Part shown: positions 1 to 6,297 of the stretch, piece after piece | How the letters are laid out: each line of letters starts with the position of its first letter | How positions within the stretch are numbered: position 1 is the first letter of the stretch | Virus record (IMG/VR): IMGVR_UViG_3300032267_000528 | Coordinates: 1 to 23,736 of that record | Direction: 5' to 3' (one strand) | DNA: 23,736 nucleotides | Source: a virus | Made by a program: the position numbers and the translations under genes | Notes under the pieces: model-generated | The model's input: the letters and a program-made list of their open reading frames with translations, nothing else | Told to the model about the DNA's origin: nothing | Databases searched by the model: none

Positions 1-1
1 G

Positions 2-235
2 CTTGCCTTCAACCAACGTGCAGATGCTGACGGGGCTTTGCCTGCGGAGGCTGCGGTCAATGGATGCCTCCAAACCCGATTCCTCAACTCGTTCCAATCC
101 TACGCTTTCTTCGTCTTTTATTCAAACTCTTGGTTGCCGTTTATGCAACGGGCGAATACCGACACGGCTGATGCCGCGGAGGTCGCCTTCATCAACTGCC
201 TCGAAGTCCGAATGTATAATCTTTTAAACGCATAG
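2..235 (+). CDS. Partial phage structural protein, C-terminal 77 residues
   Basis: The frame is open from the window edge to TAG at 233-235, so the true start lies outside. I do not recognise a named family. The fragment contains two ungapped copies of a 27-residue unit, starting at fragment residues 3 and about 47. They share F1, Q3, R4, A5, D8, A10, A13, E14, A16, C20, L21, R24 and N27. I recall F..R...D...E....CL-type segments next to tail-fibre genes of Bacteroidota phages, which agrees with the lectin-like gene that follows 3 bases later. A virion or tail-tip role is inferred from that position only. ATGs inside the fragment (for example at 38) are ordinary internal methionines. Confidence 0.6.
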   Translation, partial: LAFNQRADADGALPAEAAVNGCLQTRFLNSFQSYAFFVFYSNSWLPFMQRANTDTADAAEVAFINCLEVRMYNLLNA

Positions 236-238
236 CAG

Positions 239-1525
239 ATGCCTGCAAGCCCATCACTACTTATTGTCCCTGCCCGCTTCAAGACAGGGAAACTCTACAC
301 CCAAATCGCTACGACTTCGGCTGGGGTTGTGTTGGCAAGTTCGGGGGACTTTAATGTTACCCGTGCGACGACTGCGACCCGATTCAATTCGGCTGGCTTG
401 ATTGAGTCGGTGGCTTCGGGTGTGCCTCGCTTGGACTACTACACAAGCGGTGGAACGGCTGGCTGCCCTGCGTTGTTGGTGGAGCCTGCTTCAACGAACT
501 TGCTTTTGCAAAGTGAGGCGTTTAATACAACTTGGACTCCTGTGGGTCTTAATGCCTTTGGTTCGGGTAGCGTTGCAAATTCAACAGGCACAACCGACCC
601 ATTTGGAGGCACAAATTCCGATTACATTCAGGAAATCGCAGCGAGCGGAACACATATTATCCTGCAAACTGCGGCTGGTCAAGTTAGCGGAACGACCGTT
701 ACCCTTAGTTGTTTTGCAAAGTCTGCTGAAAGAACGCAAATAAATTTCCTCAATAACGGAGGAGGAACAGGCAACGCAACTTTTAATTTAACGTTAGGAA
801 CTGCAACGCTCGTAAATGGAGTGTCAGCATCTATCCAAAATTATGGCAATGGTTGGTACCGATGCGTCTTGACTTACACGCCCAGTTTAACCGGGAATTT
901 TAACGTACAAATTCGAATCGCTGATGCTTCGGGCAATACATCATACACAGGAACAGGCACGTCGGGGGTTTATGTCTTTGGAGCGCAAGTAGAAGCCGGC
1001 ACCGTAGCAACCTCCTACATCCCAACAACAACCGCAAGCGCAACACGCAACGCAGACGTGATAACCCTATCAGGTGCAGTCAGCGGTTGCATCGGGCAGA
1101 CCGAGGGAACGATTTATGCGGAGTTTGAATACAAGACTAACACAGCAGAAAGGCGGTTAATAGCGTTGAGTGACAACACATCAACGAATCGAGTCTTTGT
1201 TTGGACTCTTAACAACATCTTGTATATTCAGGTGCAAGGAACGAGCGTTATTGTCGCAAATCCGATATCGGCTGGTTACCATAAAGTAGCCTTTGCGTAT
1301 CAGCAAAGCGGAGTAAGCGGAACGCTATTTGCAAGTTTAGATGGAGGGGCCGTAGTTTCGGGTACAACCGCTGGGACATTTCCCAGTTCATTGACTGCTA
1401 TAAATGTTGGAAAAAACGAAACAACAACCACATCCTCGTTCTTTTGGAACGCAAACATCCGCTCTGCTGCGCTCTACACCAGTCGCTTGACCGACACTCA
1501 ACTCGCAGCCCTCACAACCCTCTAA
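239..1525 (+). CDS. Lectin/LamG-like phage tail fibre protein (428 aa)
   Basis: Probable receptor- or glycan-binding virion protein. Residues 37-100 carry a segment typical of phage tail-fibre-type proteins: FNVTRATTATRFNSAGLIES, then GVPRLDYY, then CPALLVEPASTNLLLQSEAF. The middle is a beta-rich carbohydrate-binding-like region, and about 285-428 looks like a concanavalin A/LamG sandwich ending in IRSAALYTSRLTDTQLAALT, a common end of such phage proteins. Codon use and composition (many T, S, G, N) fit a beta-structured adhesin. The ATG follows the previous stop by 3 bases, and the stop overlaps the next start (TAATG at 1523-1527), implying translational coupling. I see no reverse transcriptase or template repeat nearby, so there is no sign of a diversity-generating system acting on it. 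Confidence 0.8.
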   Translation: MPASPSLLIVPARFKTGKLYTQIATTSAGVVLASSGDFNVTRATTATRFNSAGLIESVASGVPRLDYYTSGGTAGCPALLVEPASTNLLLQSEAFNTTWTPVGLNAFGSGSVANSTGTTDPFGGTNSDYIQEIAASGTHIILQTAAGQVSGTTVTLSCFAKSAERTQINFLNNGGGTGNATFNLTLGTATLVNGVSASIQNYGNGWYRCVLTYTPSLTGNFNVQIRIADASGNTSYTGTGTSGVYVFGAQVEAGTVATSYIPTTTASATRNADVITLSGAVSGCIGQTEGTIYAEFEYKTNTAERRLIALSDNTSTNRVFVWTLNNILYIQVQGTSVIVANPISAGYHKVAFAYQQSGVSGTLFASLDGGAVVSGTTAGTFPSSLTAINVGKNETTTTSSFFWNANIRSAALYTSRLTDTQLAALTTL

Positions 1526-1779
1526 TGGCTACCTTCCGAAAATACGCATTCCCCAAGCAGGCCGACGCTGACAAGGTGCTGGCTCTATGCATAGGCACGA
1601 CCGCTGCGGTTTCCCTCGGGGTCTTGGACGGCCTTGTGTGCTACGACATCCTTTGGGAGGGCGACGCTCCCGAAGATGCGACCCAGTACGAAACTTGGCC
1701 CGAACCCTGCGGTGTCCACTCCTTTCTCGGATGGGACGAGCAGTACGTAGCCGACTATAACGAACACAAATCGCTATGA
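1525..1779 (+). CDS. Small phage protein, unknown function (84 aa)
   Basis: The ATG at 1525 is chosen over an upstream in-frame ATG (1444) because it overlaps the preceding stop (TAATG) and does not run back into the fibre gene. The protein begins MATFRKYAFPKQADADKVLA and later has the acidic, tryptophan-rich segment YETWPEPCGVHSFLGWDEQY. Similar small proteins (KYAF....AD at the N-terminus, W.....GVH.F near the C-terminus) are, as I recall, common beside phage tail-fibre genes, but their role is not established. There is no membrane segment. The stop overlaps the holin start (ATGA). Confidence 0.75.
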   Translation: MATFRKYAFPKQADADKVLALCIGTTAAVSLGVLDGLVCYDILWEGDAPEDATQYETWPEPCGVHSFLGWDEQYVADYNEHKSL

Positions 1780-1994
1780 AACTCTTTCGCAAACGCAACC
1801 CCGAAACCCCTAAACTCCCAATAATGAAATCAGCCGTCATCGCTTTACTTCGCCACCTGTTAACCTTCATCGGTGGAACCCTCGTCGCCAAAGGCTTGTT
1901 AGACACCGAAACCTTGCAAGAGATTATTGGTGCATTAATCACCTTGTTGTCAGTTGGTTGGATGACAATCGATAAAGTAAAGGTCAAGAAGTGA
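1776..1994 (+). CDS. Putative holin, Pam3-gp28-like (72 aa)
   Basis: Likely small inner-membrane protein that permeabilises the membrane at lysis. After a basic N-terminus (KLFRKRNPETPK) there is a hydrophobic helix around residues 21-40 (ALLRHLLTFIGGTLVAKGLL), a short polar turn (DTETLQE), a second hydrophobic helix (IIGALITLLSVGWMTI) and a basic tail (DKVKVKK). This RH.LT..GG.LVAKG pattern followed by a second helix resembles the Pam3-gp28 family of putative phage holins. Context supports it: a spanin-like protein follows directly and the endolysin is about 1.2 kb away. ATGA overlap with the upstream gene and GTGA overlap with the next one. Confidence 0.75.
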   Translation: MKLFRKRNPETPKLPIMKSAVIALLRHLLTFIGGTLVAKGLLDTETLQEIIGALITLLSVGWMTIDKVKVKK

Positions 1995-2266
1995 ACCTGA
2001 TAGAAACCACCATCGTCGGGAGCGTTGCAGCAATCGTCGGTGGAGCGGTCGCTTGGTTTACAAAGGGCCGTGTCGAATCGGACTCCCTGCAAGTCAGGCA
2101 GGCCCAAGCGGTCCTCGCTATGTGGCAGGCTACCAGCGAGTCCCAAAATAAAGAATTAACACAACTTCGTAACGAGGTCGTAAGTTTGCGTCAGCGACTT
2201 GAGGAAATGGAACATACCATCCATCTACTCCAAGCCGAGAATGCCAAACTTAAAAACCTCGTATGA
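1991..2266 (+). CDS. Membrane-anchored coiled-coil protein, spanin-like (91 aa)
   Basis: GTG start overlaps the holin stop (GTGA at 1991-1994). Residues 1-24 form an N-terminal hydrophobic anchor (TTIVGSVAAIVGGAVAWF), and residues about 35-91 are a long charged helix with heptad leucines (LRNEVVSLRQRLEEMEHTIH). One N-terminal membrane helix plus a coiled coil, directly after a holin, is the architecture of an inner-membrane spanin (Rz-like) that helps disrupt the outer membrane. I see no partner lipoprotein (o-spanin) in or near the gene, so the spanin assignment rests on topology and context. Confidence 0.6.
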   Translation: MNLIETTIVGSVAAIVGGAVAWFTKGRVESDSLQVRQAQAVLAMWQATSESQNKELTQLRNEVVSLRQRLEEMEHTIHLLQAENAKLKNLV

Positions 2267-3147
2267 TTCTACCAGCCACCAAGCACACCCGAAACATCCA
2301 CGAAGTAACCTGCCAATCAGGGCAGGAGTTCTTACTTGTCAGCGACCTGCATTGGGACAACCCCCACTGCGATAGGGGCTTGCTGAAAAATCACTTGGAC
2401 GAAGCCGTGAAGCGGAATGCTGCCATTATACTCAATGGCGACACTTACTGCTGCATGGGTGGGAAATATGACCGCCGTGCGGACAAGTCCCTGATTCGTC
2501 CCGAACACAACACCGACCGTTACTTTGACGCTATCGTGGACACCTCGGTGGAATGGTTCGCTCCCTACGCTAAAAACATCTTGCTGATAGGATATGGAAA
2601 CCACGAAACCGCTATCATCAAGCACGGAGAAACGGACCTCCTGCAACGTTTCGCCAGCATCCTCAACTACGCCACAGGGTCAGCGGTTCAAGTTGGCGGT
2701 TACGGAGGAACCATTGATATCCGAGTGCTTCACGATACAATCCGTGGAGTCAACTTCGTAGTGCATTATTTTCATGGGAGTGCAGGCGGAGGCCCCGTCA
2801 CACGCGGAGTAATTTCAGACCAGAGGCTACTTGCCGGGACCGAAGGCTACGACTTGACTTGGCAGGGCCATGTTCACGAATTGTACTACCATCAAAATAT
2901 AATTCACCGCTATGACCGCTCAACCAAAACGCTCATTCAAAAACCTATTCACCAACTGCGTACGGCTACTTACAAGGAGGAATGGGACGGTGGTTACATG
3001 GGCTTTCATACTGAGCGAGGAAGAGGCCCGAAGCCTTTGGGAGGCTATTGGCTGAAACTGGAAACCTCACGGAATACCAGCAAGGACAACAAGGGTCCCG
3101 AACTGCAAGTCCACGCCACCTTCACGCCAGCGGATAGGTTGTACTAA
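2263..3147 (+). CDS. Calcineurin-like metallophosphoesterase (294 aa)
   Basis: Family of two-metal phosphoesterases that cleave phosphomonoesters or phosphodiesters. The metal-binding motifs appear in order: D28 and H30 (SDLHW), D60 (LNGDTY), GNHE at 112-115, H168 and H171 (VVHYFHG) and GHVH at 202-205. All expected ligands are present, so the enzyme is probably active; the substrate cannot be read from sequence. Phage members of this superfamily include nucleases and protein phosphatases. The start overlaps the spanin-like gene (ATGA), so it belongs to the lysis/tail-fibre transcript. Its stop overlaps the stop of the convergent endolysin gene by 4 bases. Confidence 0.85.
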   Translation: MILPATKHTRNIHEVTCQSGQEFLLVSDLHWDNPHCDRGLLKNHLDEAVKRNAAIILNGDTYCCMGGKYDRRADKSLIRPEHNTDRYFDAIVDTSVEWFAPYAKNILLIGYGNHETAIIKHGETDLLQRFASILNYATGSAVQVGGYGGTIDIRVLHDTIRGVNFVVHYFHGSAGGGPVTRGVISDQRLLAGTEGYDLTWQGHVHELYYHQNIIHRYDRSTKTLIQKPIHQLRTATYKEEWDGGYMGFHTERGRGPKPLGGYWLKLETSRNTSKDNKGPELQVHATFTPADRLY

Positions 3148-3560
3148 CCGGCAGCGGTCAGGTATAGGTAACCGTACTCTTTCTCTGCATTAAACTGAGG
3201 ACAGGCCTTCGTAACGCCCGGAAAGTCCCTGTGTCCGCATATCCGAGCGGTAGGGTACTTCTTAAGCCAATCAAGCAGCACCACGGCAATCGCTTGACGC
3301 TGGCCGATACTACGGTCATCTTTGTCCTTGCCTCCGATATAACTCACGTGGAGGCTCGTAGCGTTATGCCCCTGCACTCCGTTGGTTACGGCCGAATCAG
3401 GAGCCAATACCGTTACATTCCCGGTTGAGTCTATAATCTTGTGGTAGCCCACCGACTTCCAACCGAGGGCCTCCTTCCAATGCTTGCGGATTGAGGCGAT
3501 GGTCGTATGCTTAGGCGTTGCCGTGCAATGGACGACGAGGTGGGTGATAGTGCGATTCAT
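3144..3560 (-). CDS. Endolysin: N-acetylmuramoyl-L-alanine amidase, T7 lysozyme-like (138 aa)
   Basis: Amidase_2/PGRP-type zinc enzyme that cuts the bond between MurNAc and the stem peptide of peptidoglycan. Visible active-site residues match T7 lysozyme: zinc ligands H11 (LVVHCTAT), H110 (CGHRDFPG) and C120 (KACPQF), with Y39 (GYH) and K118 (KAC). The length is close to the minimal single-domain form (about 150 aa); there is no signal peptide and no cell-wall binding domain, so it needs a holin for export. It sits on the opposite strand to the holin and is translated with the upstream 85-aa gene (1-base overlap, TAATG). It converges tail to tail on the metallophosphoesterase. Confidence 0.92.
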   Translation of the reverse strand: MNRTITHLVVHCTATPKHTTIASIRKHWKEALGWKSVGYHKIIDSTGNVTVLAPDSAVTNGVQGHNATSLHVSYIGGKDKDDRSIGQRQAIAVVLLDWLKKYPTARICGHRDFPGVTKACPQFNAEKEYGYLYLTAAG

Positions 3561-3817
3561 TACTCTTCGGGGTTTAATGCGTGGAAATAACTGACCTTAA
3601 CAGGGTCGGCAACGTTGGGACCGCTGGATAGGTGGACCTCCTTGGTTCCAAGCCATTGAGCCATAGCCGGGTCGTACCCCAACAACTCGCAGGCTTTCCG
3701 GTATTCAAGCAAAAGAACGTGGTTGCCTTCCAGATCAGCGTTGTCAATGGCGATCATCAGCCTCTCAAGGGCATTGGTGAGGGCCTTGGCAGGTCGAAGG
3801 GAGTGGTATTCGTGCAT
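3560..3817 (-). CDS. Small protein of unknown function upstream of endolysin (85 aa)
   Basis: Begins MHEYHSLRPAKALTNALERL and is probably mainly helical in its first two thirds (ERLMIAIDNADLEGNHVLLLEYRKACELLGYDP is amphipathic, quoted here only as a region of about residues 18-50). There is no signal peptide, membrane segment or recognisable motif. It is the first gene of the minus-strand unit: a good Bacteroidota-type promoter lies 15 bases upstream, and its stop overlaps the endolysin start by 1 base. That coupling suggests a role tied to lysis or its timing, but this is context only. Confidence 0.7.
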   Translation of the reverse strand: MHEYHSLRPAKALTNALERLMIAIDNADLEGNHVLLLEYRKACELLGYDPAMAQWLGTKEVHLSSGPNVADPVKVSYFHALNPEE

Positions 3818-3831
3818 GGCTTAGGTTTCTA

Positions 3832-3861
3832 CAAATGTATGGAAATAGCCCCAAATCGCAA
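3832..3861 (-). promoter_or_regulatory. Promoter for the endolysin unit (minus strand)
   Basis: Read on the minus strand, TTG (3861-3859) is followed after exactly 19 bases by TACATTTG (3839-3832), matching the Bacteroidota -33/-7 pattern TTG-N19-21-TAnnTTTG. Transcription would begin a few bases before the ATG of the 85-aa gene (3817), giving a very short leader. This is the best-formed promoter in the window, and it implies recognition by the host housekeeping sigma factor. Confidence 0.7.
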
Positions 3862-3921
3862 TAAAACGGGGGATGAATAATTTTTTTGCTACGAGGTGGC
3901 ACAAATAGGGTAAAGTTGTTT

Positions 3922-3929
3922 TACCTTTG
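3922..3929 (+). promoter_or_regulatory. Early promoter -7 box TACCTTTG
   Basis: TACCTTTG fits TAnnTTTG and lies 31 bases before the first early ORF (3961). No clear TTG sits at the usual distance upstream; the nearest T-rich run (3881-3888) is too far. The predicted leader is about 25 bases of A/C-rich sequence ending in the AAACCTCAAAACC element. Together with the minus-strand promoter it makes 3818-3960 a divergent control region. Confidence 0.55.
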
Positions 3930-3960
3930 ACATACAAACCAACCACTAAACCTCAAAACC

Positions 3961-4212
3961 ATGAAAAACACAACAATCGGAATCGAAGTAGTAAGAAGCA
4001 AAGGCGACTACGTTATAGGGCGTACAGGCATTGTAATCGGCATTGACACAGAAAAGAACAGGGCACAAGTCGATTGGCATAATGCAGACAAGTCTTGGGT
4101 TAAAATGGAAGCGATAGAGCCTACATCAATTCCTTATGAAATTATAGCAGCAAAACCAATGTGCCGCAGAACTGGCAGAATCTTCAATCCGACCTACAAG
4201 CGTTTATCATAA
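3961..4212 (+). CDS. Small early phage protein, KOW-like (83 aa)
   Basis: First gene of the early operon, with ATG immediately after the AAACCTCAAAACC leader. Residues 7-36 (GIEVVRSKGDYVIGRTGIVI then DTEKNRAQVDW) read like a small beta-barrel of the KOW/SH3 type, which often binds nucleic acid or ribosomal partners. The rest (SWVKMEAIEPTSIPYEII, then a basic tail RRTGRIFNPTYKRLS) is unassigned. I recall similar small proteins in Bacteroidota phages, but know of no tested function. Confidence 0.75.
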   Translation: MKNTTIGIEVVRSKGDYVIGRTGIVIGIDTEKNRAQVDWHNADKSWVKMEAIEPTSIPYEIIAAKPMCRRTGRIFNPTYKRLS

Positions 4213-4269
4213 TTAACCGAGGGGTGCGACTCGCCAACGCACATTCTTTTAACCTCAAACCTCAAAACC

Positions 4270-4389
4270 ATGAACCACGAAACCAAAGCCAAACTCAAAG
4301 CAGCCCTCGCAACGGGCTACATCCTGCTGACCGTCTGCCTCGGCATCGCCTTCTTCGGCAGATTCATCTTCGCACTCCTAACCAACTAA
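4270..4389 (+). CDS. Small single-pass membrane protein (39 aa)
   Basis: Follows a doubled leader (AACCTCAAACCTCAAAACC at 4251-4269) and ends at TAA 4387-4389. The first 14 residues are polar and basic (MNHETKAKLKAALA). Residues about 16-37 form one hydrophobic helix containing a glycine (YILLTVCLGIAFFGRFIFAL). The shared leader element and clean start argue that it is really translated despite its size. The function is unknown; small early phage membrane peptides can interfere with host envelope processes or superinfection, but nothing here points to a specific one. Confidence 0.6.
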   Translation: MNHETKAKLKAALATGYILLTVCLGIAFFGRFIFALLTN

Positions 4390-4415
4390 ACCTCAAAACC
4401 GATGACACAAGTAGA

Positions 4416-4447
4416 ATGCGGAGAATAGGATACGATATTCTCCGCAT
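4416..4447. promoter_or_regulatory. Perfect 12-bp inverted repeat (operator or RNA hairpin)
   Basis: ATGCGGAGAATA (4416-4427) and TATTCTCCGCAT (4436-4447) are perfect reverse complements around an 8-base loop GGATACGA. There is no T-run after it, so it is not a standard terminator. It could be a protein-binding dyad or a hairpin in the leader of the Rad52-like gene. Its left arm overlaps the end of the 8-codon ORF at 4402-4428 and contains the ATG of the 33-codon ORF at 4416. Confidence 0.7.
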
Positions 4448-4517
4448 ATACTTTGACAATGCCGATAAGGATTGCACCATTGGACAACAGCGTATTAAAA
4501 AAATTATCACCATTTAA
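4416..4517 (+). CDS. Possible 33-aa early peptide, doubtful start
   Basis: The ORF reads MRRIGYDILRIYFDNADKDC and continues TIGQQRIKKIITI to TAA at 4515-4517. Its composition (mixed charged and hydrophobic, helical C-terminus) looks protein-like. However, the conserved leader element points to a different ATG at 4402, in another frame, which gives only MTQVECGE. One explanation is a short gene broken by a one-base change between 4402 and 4428. Another is that the 4402 ORF is a leader peptide and the hairpin is regulatory. I cannot decide between them. Confidence 0.3.
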   Translation: MRRIGYDILRIYFDNADKDCTIGQQRIKKIITI

Positions 4518-4542
4518 CTAAACCCAAACCAAACCTCAAATC

Positions 4543-5181
4543 ATGAAAAACCTCACCCCAGAGCAACTCGCCAAGATTGCCGAGCCTCTACCACCAGAAG
4601 CTATTGCAGCCCATCCAACCAAAGACAACCTTTCAACCATCAAGGGAATCTTTGTAACCGAGCGACTGAACCAAGTATTTGGTGTAGGTGCTTGGGTAGT
4701 CAAGACCGACCTGTTAAGTCCGATTACATCCGCCACAAGGACGACTAAATTCGGCAAAGAAAGGACCGAATACACGGCAGTCTTAAAGACTGTCTTCACA
4801 ATCCCTGCCCACGACATCTACTACGAGTGCATCGCTTCGTCTATGAACGACGACCCGGGCGACGCAGCCAAAGGAGCGACCACCGATGCAATCACCAAAA
4901 TCGCCTCATGGATTGGGATTGGGATTGATGTGTACAAAGGCAAGCACGGAGCAGCCCCCAAGCCTGCCAACGCCAATTTGCTGGACCTCAACGACAAACT
5001 CGGACTGGTCCCTTCCTACGACGAACTGACCACCGCAACCCTCAAGGCTGACTTCCTTGCCTTGCTTGACAAACTGCCAAAGGAGCAACAGGCCAAGTTC
5101 ATGAAGGACATCGACCACATGACCCCTGCACGATTCGAGAAAGGCATTCAATTCATCCAAAACCAACTCGCAAAACCATGA
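4543..5181 (+). CDS. Rad52-like single-strand annealing protein (212 aa)
   Basis: Phage recombination protein that coats ssDNA and anneals complementary strands during repair and replication. Residues about 30-135 carry the Rad52/Rad22-type core. Its hallmark is GDAAKGATTDAITKIASWIG at 106-125, matching the GDA.KGA.TDA....... pattern of the family, followed by GIDVYKGKH. The C-terminal third (about 150-212) is helical and probably drives oligomerisation or partner binding. The start follows the AAACCTCAAATC leader. The next gene overlaps by ATGA. A single-strand binding-like protein, an SF2 helicase and a nuclease in the same early region fit a recombination-dependent replication module. Confidence 0.85.
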   Translation: MKNLTPEQLAKIAEPLPPEAIAAHPTKDNLSTIKGIFVTERLNQVFGVGAWVVKTDLLSPITSATRTTKFGKERTEYTAVLKTVFTIPAHDIYYECIASSMNDDPGDAAKGATTDAITKIASWIGIGIDVYKGKHGAAPKPANANLLDLNDKLGLVPSYDELTTATLKADFLALLDKLPKEQQAKFMKDIDHMTPARFEKGIQFIQNQLAKP

Positions 5182-5399
5182 ACCTACTTGAACAAATGAA
5201 CGCTGACGAGTTTCGGAAACTCCTTGAGTTCAAAGAAAAATTCCCGACCATTGGCCTTGACTTGGTCAAAGCCTTGACCGAGAAAAGTTTGGTCATCCAA
5301 CTGACCTTGGGCGAGTGCATTGACCTGTCCAATGCCGTCGGCATCCCTTACGGGCAGTATTGCAACCAAATCTTCGACACCTTCAAATCCAAGCCATGA
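5178..5399 (+). CDS. Small early protein of unknown function (73 aa)
   Basis: Coupled to the Rad52-like gene by ATGA and to the next gene by ATGA. It is mostly helical and mildly acidic, beginning MNLLEQMNADEFRKLLEFKE. No motif recognised. Its place between recombination genes suggests an accessory role there, but this is inference. Confidence 0.7.
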   Translation: MNLLEQMNADEFRKLLEFKEKFPTIGLDLVKALTEKSLVIQLTLGECIDLSNAVGIPYGQYCNQIFDTFKSKP

Positions 5400-5845
5400 C
5401 CTACCCGACCCTAATAACCATCCCCAAGAGCGACATCTGCAAGGCAGAAATCGCCCAAATCGCCCAGCAACTGAGCGACCGAATCAATGATGGCGAGGTC
5501 AATCCGGTTGAGGCCCACATAAAGTTGAAGGCCATCGTCAAGGCTTTGGAAGCCACCATCAAGGCCACCGAGCAGACCGTAGCCGACGAAGCCTCCAAGC
5601 ACGGCAAGATCTTCCAAGCCTTCGGTGCGGAGATAACCCTCAAGGAAGGGAGCCTTACGCCTAATTACGAGGAAGACGAAGTTTATGCCGACCTCAAATC
5701 ACAAATGAAAACGAGGGAGGAACTGCTGAAGATTGCCTTCCGGCAAGCAGGCAAGACCGTTATCTTTGACGAATCAACGGGCGAGCAGGTTCCTGTATGT
5801 TCAGCCAAGGCCACCAAAGCATCCATAGCCGTTAGTTTCAAATGA
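5396..5845 (+). CDS. Helical early protein of unknown function (149 aa)
   Basis: The ATG at 5396 (ATGA overlap with the previous stop) is preferred to an upstream in-frame ATG (5360), which would overlap more. Residues about 12-75 form a predicted long helical/coiled-coil stretch (AEIAQIAQQLSDRINDGEVN, then KLKAIVKALEATIKATEQTV). Residues 76-149 look like a small beta-rich domain (FGAEITLKEG...YEEDEVYADLKSQMKTREEL). I do not recognise the family. A coiled-coil plus compact C-terminal domain, next to a Rad52-like protein, fits a DNA-metabolism accessory factor. Confidence 0.7.
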   Translation: MTYPTLITIPKSDICKAEIAQIAQQLSDRINDGEVNPVEAHIKLKAIVKALEATIKATEQTVADEASKHGKIFQAFGAEITLKEGSLTPNYEEDEVYADLKSQMKTREELLKIAFRQAGKTVIFDESTGEQVPVCSAKATKASIAVSFK

Positions 5846-6054
5846 GAAGAGCCTCCGATGCCGTAAGGGTTTACAGGTTGCTATGCGACCGCCCCTACCG
5901 AGCCAAGCAGATTGCTGAACTGCTGGGCAACAAAGAACGCTACACCTACCGGGTGCTGCACGACCTCCTAAATTCCGGCTATGTCGGAGTAACCAAATGC
6001 TATTATCACACACTCGAAACCCCAACCCCAACCATTTACAACCCCCAACCATGA
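5842..6054 (+). CDS. Small winged helix-turn-helix protein (70 aa)
   Basis: ATGA overlap with the previous gene. Residues about 4-55 form a winged-helix pattern: helix 1 (SDAVRVYRLLCDR), helix 2 (RAKQIAELLG), recognition helix (RYTYRVLHDLLNSG) and wing (YVGVTKCYYHTL). It is a likely DNA-binding protein, perhaps a phage regulator controlling the divergent region at 3818-3960 or the leader at 6290. It has no effector domain. The target is unknown. Confidence 0.7.
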   Translation: MRRASDAVRVYRLLCDRPYRAKQIAELLGNKERYTYRVLHDLLNSGYVGVTKCYYHTLETPTPTIYNPQP

Positions 6055-6287
6055 GTTACACCCCCCAACCCAACACCTTCACTCTCTTCGCCAACGACAA
6101 GGGCGACAACCCGAAACGCCCAGACTATCGTGGCGACGTGGTCCTTACCGATGGAACCAAGATGCGCCTATCCGGGTGGGTCAAGGAATCCAACGGCAAG
6201 CGGTTTATCAGCGGTAAAGTTGAGCCAATCCAGCAGCAGACCAGCGGTGGAAATTTTGCACCCCAAGACGGTGATATGCCTTTTTAG
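6051..6287 (+). CDS. Mini ssDNA-binding-like protein with SSB-type tail (78 aa)
   Basis: Start at 6051 (ATGA overlap) is chosen over an upstream in-frame ATG at 5997. Residues 10-60 form a compact beta-rich domain (FTLFANDKGDNPKRPDYRGD, then TKMRLSGWVKES and KRFISGKVEP). A Gln/Gly-rich linker leads to the acidic end QDGDMPF. That end resembles the DDDIPF tip by which bacterial SSB recruits repair and replication proteins. The domain is shorter than a full SSB OB-fold, so it may be a reduced OB or a DUF736-like protein. A role in binding ssDNA and recruiting replisome partners is inferred from the tail and from its place between the Rad52-like and primase-helicase genes. Confidence 0.65.
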   Translation: MSYTPQPNTFTLFANDKGDNPKRPDYRGDVVLTDGTKMRLSGWVKESNGKRFISGKVEPIQQQTSGGNFAPQDGDMPF

Positions 6288-6289
6288 TG

Positions 6290-6297
6290 TAAATTTG
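6290..6297 (+). promoter_or_regulatory. Promoter -7 box TAAATTTG before primase leader
   Basis: Exact match to TAnnTTTG, starting 3 bases after the stop of the mini-SSB gene. No good -33 TTG lies at 19-21 bases. Transcription from here would start near 6303 and pass through the structured region and terminator at 6320-6416 before reaching the primase-helicase ATG at 6424. Confidence 0.5.

Larger units (their letters stand above)
3948..4542 (+). repeat. Repeated 13-bp start-site leader AAACCTCAAAACC
   Basis: The exact 13-mer AAACCTCAAAACC occurs at 3948-3960, 4257-4269 and 4388-4400, and a variant AAACCTCAAATC at 4531-4542. Copies 1, 2 and 4 touch an ATG directly; copy 3 is one base away from an ATG at 4402. 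No purine-rich Shine-Dalgarno is present, as expected in Bacteroidota. The element probably acts as a translation-initiation leader or a shared regulatory target. Confidence 0.7.

Noticed and set aside
239-1525. Diversity-generating retroelement acting on the tail fibre
   Set aside because: No reverse transcriptase and no template or variable repeat pair is visible in the window.
1529-2146. 205-codon minus-strand ORF opposite holin and neighbours
   Set aside because: Covers three well-supported plus-strand genes and has low-complexity, Arg-rich composition typical of an antisense frame.
4161-4415. Upstream part of a long frame reaching 4517
   Set aside because: Overlaps the KOW-like gene and the 39-aa membrane gene. 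Only the end from 4416 looks protein-like.
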